A DNA stretch of 7,187 nucleotides from positions 1 through 7,187 of the forward strand of contig JAZMZI010000087.1 in the NCBI GenBank assembly GCA_045585895.1, written 5' to 3'. How positions within the stretch are numbered: position 1 is the stretch's first letter; the number at the start of each line of letters is the position of its first letter. Origin of the DNA: SVTX01 sp045585895 (GTDB taxonomy: Bacteria > Bacillota > Clostridia > Oscillospirales > CAG-272). Of the stretch, positions 1-4,776 are shown piece by piece. The position numbers and the translations under genes are program-made. Below the pieces are notes generated by a model, which worked only from the letters and a program-made list of their open reading frames with translations, ran no database searches and was not told the origin of the DNA.

Positions 1-275
1 CCTGTACTGTAAAAAAGGACCTTGGCGGTCATGACCGTGTATGTATTCTGCATTCTACCAAATAAAAAACCCACCGCCGAAAGGATGATGTTCTTAGCGG
101 AGAATTTGAACAACACCGCTAAGTGCGAGCATCGCATTTGACTGGTCAAACGCATTAGGGGCTAAGCCCAAACCCTTATTATGAGCATAGCGAATAACAA
201 GGTTCTGCCTAGCAGGTTCTTATTACAAACAGAAAGAGATAACAAATCGTGTTCGTCGAAATGTTATCTCTTTTT
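1..275 (+). ncRNA. Unidentified structured RNA with terminal pairing and its own terminator
   Basis: No credible reading frame covers this stretch, but it has the layout of a stable RNA. Bases 2-22 pair with 214-232 over most of their length: CTGT/ACAG, TGTAA/TTACA and GGACCT/AGGTTC, with small internal loops, so the 5' end probably lies close to position 1. Local helices fill the interior: 22-29 with 73-80 (TTGGCGGT/ACCGCCGA), 93-100 with 116-123 (CTTAGCGG/CCGCTAAG), 124-128 with 132-136, 137-141 with 146-150, and 159-162 with 166-169. A terminator follows directly. The next gene is on the other strand, so this is not the leader of a downstream gene. I saw no hallmark of tmRNA, SRP RNA or RNase P RNA. 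A divergent 6S RNA or another Clostridia RNA such as the raiA motif is possible, but I cannot recognise either. The strand is inferred from the terminator. The promoter must lie upstream of the window. Confidence 0.55.
233..275 (+). terminator. Rho-independent terminator of the left-end RNA
   Basis: AAAGAGATAAC (233-243) pairs perfectly with GTTATCTCTTT (263-273). A smaller inner helix (247-249 with 257-259) tops the stem, and the descending arm runs into TTTTT (271-275). The T-run is on the right, so it ends transcription running left to right, which is the orientation assigned to the RNA upstream. Confidence 0.75.
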
Positions 276-287
276 CTGTTGTTATAA

Positions 288-478
288 AGTGATATTCTTT
301 GCTGACGCAAAGAGTGATATTGTCGCACAGCGACAGTGATATTGAAGCCTTGCGGCTTCAGTGATATTCTATTCGCCCTAAGCTCGGCTTTGAACGCAAA
401 TAGGCGTCAAAGTCGCAATATCACTCGGCGTAAGCCGAATTTCACTGCGTAGCAATAGAACTCGCTGAAGGCGAATAG
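288..478. repeat. AGTGATATT/hairpin mosaic repeat array
   Basis: This gene-free stretch holds four exact copies of AGTGATATT at 288-296, 313-321, 335-343 and 360-368. They are separated by short hairpins of unrelated sequence: CTTTGC/GCAAAG (297-312), GTCGC/GCGAC (322-334) and GAAGCC/GGCTTC (344-359). Farther right the 9-mer appears inverted, as AATATCACT (417-425) and the variant AATTTCACT (438-446), around further hairpins (TCGGC/GCCGA at 425-438, TGC/GCA at 446-454). CTATTCGCC (369-377) pairs with GGCGAATAG (470-478), closing over the inverted copies. The spacer is conserved while stem sequences differ, as in modular intergenic repeats I recall from Clostridia. No transposase or terminal target duplication is visible. 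Confidence 0.85.
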
Positions 479-480
479 AG

Positions 481-532
481 TTAGCGTGATACTCCGTTAA
501 GAGTATCACGCTAATTTCAGTCCCTTTTTTAT
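481..532. terminator. 14-bp hairpin closing the repeat array, possible bidirectional terminator
   Basis: TTAGCGTGATACTC (481-494) and GAGTATCACGCTAA (501-514) form a perfect 14-bp stem with a 6-base loop. On the plus strand a T6 run follows at about 525-530, too far from the stem for an ideal terminator. On the minus strand the hairpin lies about 30 bases past the stop of the nucleotidyltransferase gene, without a strong T-run. The arm holds GTGATACT, one base from the array 9-mer, so this hairpin probably belongs to the repeat element. Confidence 0.5.
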
Positions 533-545
533 TTCTATAAGGTTA

Positions 546-1472
546 TTAACCGAAAAGCTTTTCACTGTAAACGCCGTCTGCGATCAGCTTTTTGAAGGAT
601 TCGATAACGTAGTCCTTGTCTTCCTTATAGGTTACGCCGAACCACTTGTCGGTGGTCTTAAGAACCTTAACGGTAGCGGTGCCGTTCTGAAGCATACCGC
701 CGATAACCGTGGGAAGAAGGTATTCGCTCTTCATCTCCTTTGCGTTGCCTGCCGCAAGGAAGTCGATAAAGCCCTGCTCAAGTCGGTCGATAAATGCGGG
801 AGTGAATGCCCACATGTTCATAGAAACTAAGCTTTCGGGGTCAACGTCGCGTCTTGTGCCGTCCTTTTCCTCAACGTATGCGCCTGTGTTGCCGCCCTTG
901 TAGATGTTAGAGGTCTCAACGATGGTCGCAAGGTCGCCGTTTTCGTCAACTGTGCAAATACCGCGGGTTACAGCGCCGTTATCGGACAGAGTGTTGCCGA
1001 GAATGAATCCGGGCATCGCGATATCAAGAACGTCGGTCTTCTCGGTGTCCATTTGGTTTACGAGATAGTCGTGCATCTTTACGTAAGCATCCTTGCCGTA
1101 GTAGTCGTCAGCATTGATTACAAGCGCGGGGGTGTCAACGATGCCCTTGCAAGCAAGGACTGCATGACCCGTACCCCAGGGCTTGGTCCTGCCCTCGGGA
1201 TTCTTAAATCCGCCGGGAAGATTTTCAACCTCTTGGAAAGCGTAGGAGCAGGGGCAGATCTTTTCTATTCTGTTTCCGATGATCTCTCTGAAATCAGCCT
1301 CAAGATCCTTGCGGATGATAAAGCAGACCTTGTTGAATCCTGCCTCAAGAGCGTCGTGGATAGAGTAGTCCATAATGATCTCGCCGGAGGGACCCACGGG
1401 GGCTAACTGCTTGATGCCGCCGCCAAAACGGGAACCGATACCTGCCGCCATTATAATAAGAGTAGTTTCCAT
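546..1472 (-). CDS. Sugar-phosphate nucleotidyltransferase-type protein (NTP_transferase fold)
   Basis: A 308-residue cytoplasmic protein of the nucleotidyltransferase superfamily, which joins an NTP to a sugar phosphate (or related phosphate) to make an activated sugar. The N-terminal nucleotide-binding signature MAAGIGSRFGG (residues 8-18) is followed by KQ (21-22). PWGTGHAV (98-105) is typical of the base/sugar pocket, and NADDYYG (120-126) carries the acidic pair expected to bind metal. Later blocks VTRG (168-171) and WFGVTYKEDKDYV (277-289) complete a single-domain enzyme, with no C-terminal left-handed beta-helix as in GlmU. The ATG at 1472 has AGAGGT at 1480-1485 with a 7-base gap. A near-consensus promoter at 1510-1538 suggests a gene transcribed alone. 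The fold is secure, but the substrate (UTP/glucose-1-phosphate, CTP/choline or other) cannot be read from sequence alone, and no neighbouring sugar pathway gene helps. Confidence 0.9.
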   Translation of the reverse strand: METTLIIMAAGIGSRFGGGIKQLAPVGPSGEIIMDYSIHDALEAGFNKVCFIIRKDLEADFREIIGNRIEKICPCSYAFQEVENLPGGFKNPEGRTKPWGTGHAVLACKGIVDTPALVINADDYYGKDAYVKMHDYLVNQMDTEKTDVLDIAMPGFILGNTLSDNGAVTRGICTVDENGDLATIVETSNIYKGGNTGAYVEEKDGTRRDVDPESLVSMNMWAFTPAFIDRLEQGFIDFLAAGNAKEMKSEYLLPTVIGGMLQNGTATVKVLKTTDKWFGVTYKEDKDYVIESFKKLIADGVYSEKLFG

Positions 1473-1509
1473 AGTTTATACCTCTTTGATGATTTAATAT
1501 TACAACATT

Positions 1510-1538
1510 ATTTTATCACAAAAAGTGCTTTCCGTCAA
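1510..1538 (-). promoter_or_regulatory. Sigma-A promoter of the nucleotidyltransferase gene
   Basis: On the minus strand, TTGACG (1533-1538), a 17-base spacer and TAAAAT (1510-1515), with TG one base before the -10 (extended -10). Start of transcription is expected near 1503, giving a leader of about 30 bases. The 15-mer TTTTTGTGATAAAAT here recurs exactly in the HIT-gene promoter. Confidence 0.8.
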
Positions 1539-1575
1539 TACAAATTCTTGCTTTTTGACGGAGAAATATTGCTTT

Positions 1576-1914
1576 TTACGCCATATTTTCGGAAAGCTTT
1601 TTGCCTCCGAGAAGATGGAAGTGGATGTGCTTTACCGACTGACAGCCGTCCTCTCCCACGTTGGTAATAACTCTGTAACCGTTTTCAAGGCCGCTAGCCT
1701 TGGCAACTTCGGGGATAGCTTCGAAAACCGCGCTGACCCACATGGAGTTTTCGACGCTTATAGCGTCTGCCGATTCGATATGGCACTTGGGAACTATGAG
1801 AACGTGAACGGGAGCCTGAGGGTTGATGTCCTTGAAGGCATAGACCTTTTCGTTTTCAAAAACCTTTGCGGAGGGAATCTCTCCCGCGATTATTTTACAG
1901 AAAATACAAGACAT
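1576..1914 (-). CDS. HIT-family protein (Hint/PKCI-like purine nucleotide phosphoramidase)
   Basis: A 112-residue histidine-triad protein, the usual length for bacterial Hint proteins, which are dimeric cytoplasmic enzymes that hydrolyse AMP-lysine or aminoacyl-adenylate type phosphoramidates. The triad HIHFHLL spans residues 96-102, with the catalytic histidine expected in the middle. The N-terminus CIFCKIIAGEIPS (3-15), with C3 and C6 as a likely zinc pair, and DINPQAPVH (29-37) are hallmark Hint sequence. The ATG at 1914 is chosen because AGGAG sits 7-8 bases upstream; a TTG farther upstream (1932) would lie before that ribosome site. It has its own strong promoter (1994-2022) and is divergent from the fkbM-type gene. 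The exact substrate in the cell is unknown for most bacterial members. Confidence 0.93.
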   Translation of the reverse strand: MSCIFCKIIAGEIPSAKVFENEKVYAFKDINPQAPVHVLIVPKCHIESADAISVENSMWVSAVFEAIPEVAKASGLENGYRVITNVGEDGCQSVKHIHFHLLGGKKLSENMA

Positions 1915-1939
1915 TTTTAATCTCCTTTTCAAAAAAATC

Positions 1940-1968
1940 TTTACAAAGCCGCGTATTTTTGATATAAT
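1940..1968 (+). promoter_or_regulatory. Sigma-A promoter of the FkbM-SDR operon
   Basis: TTTACA (1940-1945), a 17-base spacer and TATAAT (1963-1968), with TGA directly before the -10. Transcription should start near 1975, giving a leader of about 65 bases. AGCGGT (1976-1981) and ACCGCT (2008-2013) in that leader can pair across a 26-base loop that contains the -10 of the opposing HIT promoter. Confidence 0.75.
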
Positions 1969-1993
1969 ATATAAAAGCGGTCTTTATAGATTG

Positions 1994-2022
1994 ATTTTAT
2001 CACAAAAACCGCTGAATGTCAA
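1994..2022 (-). promoter_or_regulatory. Consensus sigma-A promoter of the HIT gene
   Basis: On the minus strand, TTGACA (2017-2022), a 17-base spacer and TAAAAT (1994-1999) with a TGA extension. The expected start near 1987 gives a leader of about 73 bases. The promoter lies inside the transcribed leader of the fkbM-type gene on the other strand, so both polymerases cannot occupy the region at once. Confidence 0.82.
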
Positions 2023-2039
2023 TGATTTTGGGAGCGCTT

Positions 2040-3134
2040 ATGCCGAAAATGAAGGATATTTGGACTTATCTCCAAAAAACGGACAAAAAAATACTGATGT
2101 ACGGCATGGGTAACGGCGCGGACAAGATACTTTCTATCTGTGAAAGATACGGGATCGAGGTCTCTGACTTTTTTGCCAGCAACGGATTCGTGAGAGGGCA
2201 TTTTTTTCACGGAAAAAGGGTGCTTTCCTACAGTGAGGCTTGTGAGAAATACGGCAAGGAAAATATGATAGTCCTCCTGTCTTTTGCGTCGAGTCTGCCC
2301 GACGTGCTCTCTAATATTTACAGAATTGCCGAGGAGTGCGAGCTTTACGCTCCCGACGTGCCCGTTTGCGGTGAAAATCTTTTTAATGCCGAGTTTTTTG
2401 AGGCGAACGAGGATAAAATACGCAAGGTGACAGAGCTTTTAAGCGACGAGGGATCAAAGGCGGTATATTCGAGCGTTATCGATTTTAAGCTCAGCGGCGA
2501 CGTGAAGCTTTTGAAAACGGGTCATTCGGATTTTGCAGAGGTGTACGAAAAAATGCTCCGCGCGGAGAGCTTTGAAAGAATAGCCGACCTCGGAGCGTAT
2601 AACGGAGACACGCTACGCGAGATTGCGACCTTTGCGCCTAATCTGAAGGAGGCAATAGCCTTTGAACCTGACAGGAGAAATCACAAAAAGCTTGAAGCAT
2701 ACGCAGAGGGCGAGGAGAGGTTTAAAATAAAGGCAATAAAAGCCGCCGCGTGGAAAGGAAAAGAGACTTTGCTTTTCGACGGCAGCGGAAACAGAAATTC
2801 CACTCTCATATCTGCGGGACTTGAGGTCAACCGTCCTCCCAAGACCGTTGAGGTCGATGCAGAGTCGCTTGATAATATCCTTGGCGGAGAGGGCGTTGAT
2901 TATATAAAATTCGACGTTGAGGGAGCAGAGAAGGAAGCGATTTCAGGTGCTGTTCAAACCATAGAAAAGCATCGGCCCGCCCTTATGATATCGCTCTATC
3001 ACAGAAGCGAGGACATATTTGAATTGCCGCTTATGATACACGAAAGATTCCCCGATTATAAGTTTTATTTTGCGCGTCGGGAATATATCCCGGCGTGGGA
3101 TGCGGTGCTGATAGCGGTCATTGAAAAAGAATAA
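2040..3134 (+). CDS. FkbM-family SAM-dependent methyltransferase with extra N-terminal domain
   Basis: A 364-residue cytoplasmic protein. The C-terminal half is an FkbM-type methyltransferase: SAM-binding motif DLGAYNGDT (183-191), the acidic EPD at the end of strand 2 (209-211), and the family hallmark KFDVEGAE (290-297), followed by SLYHR (318-322). FkbM enzymes transfer methyl groups from S-adenosylmethionine to hydroxyls of sugars or polyketides; here the acceptor is unknown. The first 140 or so residues lie outside that domain and begin with a Rossmann-like ILMYGMGNGADK (19-30), resembling the nucleotide-binding N-terminal domains of some polysaccharide-modifying proteins. The start at 2040 is preferred because GGGAG (2030-2034) precedes it by 5 bases; an in-frame ATG at 2016 lacks a ribosome site. 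An SDR gene follows after 20 bases, probably co-transcribed. Confidence 0.88.
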   Translation: MPKMKDIWTYLQKTDKKILMYGMGNGADKILSICERYGIEVSDFFASNGFVRGHFFHGKRVLSYSEACEKYGKENMIVLLSFASSLPDVLSNIYRIAEECELYAPDVPVCGENLFNAEFFEANEDKIRKVTELLSDEGSKAVYSSVIDFKLSGDVKLLKTGHSDFAEVYEKMLRAESFERIADLGAYNGDTLREIATFAPNLKEAIAFEPDRRNHKKLEAYAEGEERFKIKAIKAAAWKGKETLLFDGSGNRNSTLISAGLEVNRPPKTVEVDAESLDNILGGEGVDYIKFDVEGAEKEAISGAVQTIEKHRPALMISLYHRSEDIFELPLMIHERFPDYKFYFARREYIPAWDAVLIAVIEKE

Positions 3135-3154
3135 ATAATGATAGGAGATAGATT

Positions 3155-3916
3155 ATGAAAAAGATTTCTGTAATTACCGGTGCGTCCTCAGGAATGGGTC
3201 GCGATTTCGTCAAGATGATCGATATGATCGAGGAGTGCGACGAGATATGGGTAATCGCGCGCAGAAAGGATAAGCTTGAGGAGCTTAAGAGCGAAAACGG
3301 CAAGGTTATAAGACCTATCGAGCTTGATCTTTCCAAGAACGAGAGCATAAATGAATACAAGAGATTGATCGAAGCCGAAAAGCCTCAGGTCGTAGCCCTC
3401 GTTAATGCGGCAGGATTCGGCAAATTCGGAAATTTTGAGGATATCCCTCTTGACGAGCAGTTGAATATGATCGACCTTAACTGCAAGGCGCTTATGGCGG
3501 TGACTTATATCACTCTGCCCTATATGCCCGAGGGAAGCCACGTTTATCAGCTCGGTTCACAGTCCTCGTTCCAGCCCGTGCCCTATATGGCAACGTACGG
3601 CGCAAGCAAGGCTTTCGTGCTTTCGCTGACCCGCGCGCTCAATAAGGAGTACGAAAAGAGAAAGATCAGAATGATAGCCGTCTGCCCCGGCTGGGTAAAG
3701 ACCGAGTTCTTTGACAGAGCGGTCAAGGATGATACTATCGTTTATTACAATAAGTTCTATTCATCCAAAGAGGTCGTCAGTAAGTCGGTCAAGGATATGT
3801 ACCGCGGCAAGGATGTCTCGGTCTGCGGCGGACTTGTAAAATGGCAGGTGTTCTTGGCAAAGTTGCTGCCTCACAGAACCGTTATGAAGATCTGGTGTAA
3901 GCAGCAGAAGAAGTGA
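3155..3916 (+). CDS. Short-chain dehydrogenase/reductase (classical SDR)
   Basis: A 253-residue cytoplasmic oxidoreductase of normal length for a classical SDR. The cofactor loop TGASSGMG spans residues 8-15. ARRKDK (35-40) puts arginines after strand 2, which favours NADP(H) over NAD(H). NAAG (84-87) and the active-site set N109, S135, Y148 and K152 (YGASK) are all present, followed by PGWVKTEF (178-185). The ATG follows AGGAGA by a short gap. It lies 20 bases after the fkbM-type gene in the same direction with no terminator between, so the two probably share a promoter and perhaps a metabolite. The C-terminus (about 222-250) is hydrophobic and basic, as in SDRs that touch the membrane, but I see no clear transmembrane helix. 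The substrate cannot be assigned. Confidence 0.93.
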   Translation: MKKISVITGASSGMGRDFVKMIDMIEECDEIWVIARRKDKLEELKSENGKVIRPIELDLSKNESINEYKRLIEAEKPQVVALVNAAGFGKFGNFEDIPLDEQLNMIDLNCKALMAVTYITLPYMPEGSHVYQLGSQSSFQPVPYMATYGASKAFVLSLTRALNKEYEKRKIRMIAVCPGWVKTEFFDRAVKDDTIVYYNKFYSSKEVVSKSVKDMYRGKDVSVCGGLVKWQVFLAKLLPHRTVMKIWCKQQKK

Positions 3917-3931
3917 TTTGTATAGAGAAAT

Positions 3932-3985
3932 TGCAGGGGGAGAGGGCGAAACTTTTTCCAAAAAGTTTCGCCCTCTCCCCCTGCA
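3932..3985. terminator. Perfect 26-bp inverted repeat between convergent genes, likely bidirectional terminator
   Basis: Bases 3932-3957 and 3960-3985 are exact reverse complements with only CC between them. The arm is purine-rich at its base (GGGGGAGAGGG) and ends in CTTTTT at the tip. It lies between the stops of the SDR gene (+) and the XRE gene (-). No long T-run follows either arm, so its role as terminator is inferred from position and stability. A related block (CCCCTCTCCC, then CAAAAACTTTTGGGG) continues to about 4016 and repeats parts of the arm, which suggests a mobile or duplicated intergenic repeat. Confidence 0.65.
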
Positions 3986-4029
3986 CCCCCTCTCCCACTT
4001 CAAAAACTTTTGGGGAAAAGGGAAATAGG

Positions 4030-4236
4030 TTATTGGTTATCTTCCTTAAAGATGATTATGTCTTCTACTTTACACGATAGTATTTTGCACAGGTCGTCAA
4101 TCGTTACCGTAGTAATAGGCTTATTGTGCTTCAAGCGGTCAAGCAGGCTTCTGCTGATTCCGTATTGGTTTATCAGCTTGTAGGTGCTGATGCCCTTTTC
4201 TTTCAGCGTTTTATAAAATGGCTCGTATGAAATCAT
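4030..4236 (-). CDS. Small XRE/Cro-type helix-turn-helix regulator
   Basis: A 68-residue protein that is almost entirely one Cro/CI-type DNA-binding domain. The HTH is at about residues 17-39: STYKLINQYGI forms the first helix and SRSLLDRLKHNK the recognition helix. TIDDLCKILSCKVEDI (45-60) is the typical third part of this compact family of Firmicutes regulators. There is no ligand-binding domain, so it probably acts as a dimer with control through its own level. The ATG at 4236 has AGGAGG at 4245-4250 with an 8-base gap. It is divergent from a lipoprotein gene, and both promoters overlap at one palindrome, so self-regulation and control of that gene are likely. By rough hand count it is about 39% G+C, lower than the flanking housekeeping genes, which hints at later acquisition. 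Confidence 0.9.
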   Translation of the reverse strand: MISYEPFYKTLKEKGISTYKLINQYGISRSLLDRLKHNKPITTVTIDDLCKILSCKVEDIIIFKEDNQ

Positions 4237-4261
4237 AATTCATTCCTCCTGAATCAATTTA

Positions 4262-4290
4262 ATTATAAATTCTACCCTACTTCTTGACAA
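4262..4290 (-). promoter_or_regulatory. Sigma-A promoter of the XRE regulator
   Basis: On the minus strand, TTGTCA (4285-4290), a 17-base spacer and a perfect TATAAT (4262-4267). The -35 overlaps that of the lipoprotein promoter on the other strand by five bases, so the two promoters cannot be fully occupied together. Confidence 0.8.
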
Positions 4291-4312
4291 TTGTCGATAA
4301 ATAGAGTATAAT
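4284..4312 (+). promoter_or_regulatory. Perfect-consensus sigma-A promoter of the lipoprotein gene
   Basis: TTGACA (4284-4289), a 17-base spacer and TATAAT (4307-4312): both hexamers are exact consensus. Transcription should begin near 4319. A promoter this strong for a small accessory lipoprotein suggests that it is normally repressed. Confidence 0.9.
4286..4295. promoter_or_regulatory. Palindromic candidate operator GACAATTGTC
   Basis: A perfect 10-bp palindrome that covers most of both -35 hexamers of the divergent XRE and lipoprotein promoters. Small XRE repressors commonly bind such sites beside their own gene; the assignment to the neighbouring XRE protein is inference. Confidence 0.5.
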
Positions 4313-4317
4313 GACCG

Positions 4318-4339
4318 TGTGCTCGACGAGACGAGCATA
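4318..4339 (+). promoter_or_regulatory. Hairpin at the 5' end of the lipoprotein mRNA
   Basis: TGCTCG (4320-4325) and CGAGCA (4332-4337) form a 6-bp stem with a 6-base loop, extendable by a G-U and a T-A pair. It begins at the predicted transcription start. It may stabilise the mRNA or serve as a second operator. Confidence 0.5.
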
Positions 4340-4365
4340 CAACTGCGATTATTCTGGAGGAACAA

Positions 4366-4701
4366 ATGATAAAAATACGCTTTTTAACTGCGTTTTTAAG
4401 TATACTTCTTGCAGCTTTTTTGCTTTTATCCTTAGTTGCGTGTTATGACGAAAAAGAATTTGTATATCAGAATGATATTGTAGAAACAAGTGCGAAAGAG
4501 CAGGGAGGCGAAAGTGTTACTTGCGAAAAAGAGATTAGCACTTATATTTTGAACGTAAATTCCAAAAAGATACACAAAGTGACCTGCGGCACGGGAGATT
4601 TGATGTTGCCCGAAAACAGAAAGACCTATAAGGGTGATATATACGATCTGTTGAAGGACGGTTACACCAAGTGCGGTAATTGTTTCAGAGGGGAAAAATG
4701 A
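4366..4701 (+). CDS. Small lipoprotein with C-terminal Ada-like Cys/His domain
   Basis: A 111-residue secreted lipoprotein. The N-terminus MIKIRF is followed by a hydrophobic stretch (about 7-24) and the lipobox LVAC with C26 as the lipidated cysteine, so the mature protein should be anchored on the outer face of the membrane. A linker leads to a small domain from about residue 60: YILNVNSKKIH, C74, then NRKTYKG, DLLKDGY and C103-x2-C106. H70, C74, C103 and C106 could bind a metal. From memory, this pattern matches a compact Ada-like metal-binding module found at the C-terminus of some Firmicutes nucleases and metallo-hydrolases; here it stands alone. GGAGG lies 5 bases before the ATG. It is divergent from the XRE gene, shares its regulatory region, and is similarly A+T-rich. 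The function is unknown. Confidence 0.88.
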   Translation: MIKIRFLTAFLSILLAAFLLLSLVACYDEKEFVYQNDIVETSAKEQGGESVTCEKEISTYILNVNSKKIHKVTCGTGDLMLPENRKTYKGDIYDLLKDGYTKCGNCFRGEK

Positions 4702-4730
4702 TTTGCGCTGGCGCTAAATTGATGTTTATA

Positions 4731-4753
4731 AGCCTTCTCCGCTGGAGAAGGCT
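4731..4753. terminator. Hairpin between the convergent lipoprotein and dapA genes
   Basis: AGCCTTCTCC (4731-4740) and GGAGAAGGCT (4744-4753) form a perfect 10-bp stem with a 3-base loop, 30 bases after the lipoprotein stop and 24 bases past the dapA stop. The following ATTCTAT is a weak T-run, so it may serve both directions. A smaller imperfect palindrome precedes it (4702-4720, ATTTGCGC...GCGCTAAAT). Confidence 0.6.
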
Positions 4754-4776
4754 ATTCTATAAATCAAAATTTGAAA

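Noticed and set aside
1..235. tmRNA, SRP RNA or RNase P RNA
   Set aside because: There is no tRNA-like TPsiC arm or tag frame, no GGAAG-type SRP apical motif, and no GAGGAAAGTC element; a lone ACAGAA at the 3' side is not enough.
288..446. CRISPR array
   Set aside because: The repeated unit is only 9 bases and the parts between are self-complementary hairpins, not spacers; the copies also change orientation.
288..532. Insertion sequence or MITE
   Set aside because: No transposase is present, and I saw no convincing terminal inverted repeats with a target duplication at the two edges.
1525..1920. Open frame of 131 codons on the plus strand
   Set aside because: It lies opposite the HIT gene, has no ribosome site and no recognisable motif, and its composition follows the antisense of a conserved gene.
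1915..1932. Upstream TTG start for the HIT protein
   Set aside because: It would place the start ahead of the AGGAG site, and the extra residues are outside the conserved Hint N-terminus, which begins MSCIFC.
2016..2039. Earlier ATG for the FkbM protein
   Set aside because: It has no ribosome site and overlaps the HIT promoter -35; the ATG at 2040 follows GGGAG at the right distance.
3761..4003. Minus-strand frame across the 26-bp inverted repeat
   Set aside because: It reads through the inverted repeat and the antisense of the SDR gene; low-complexity residues come from the repeat.
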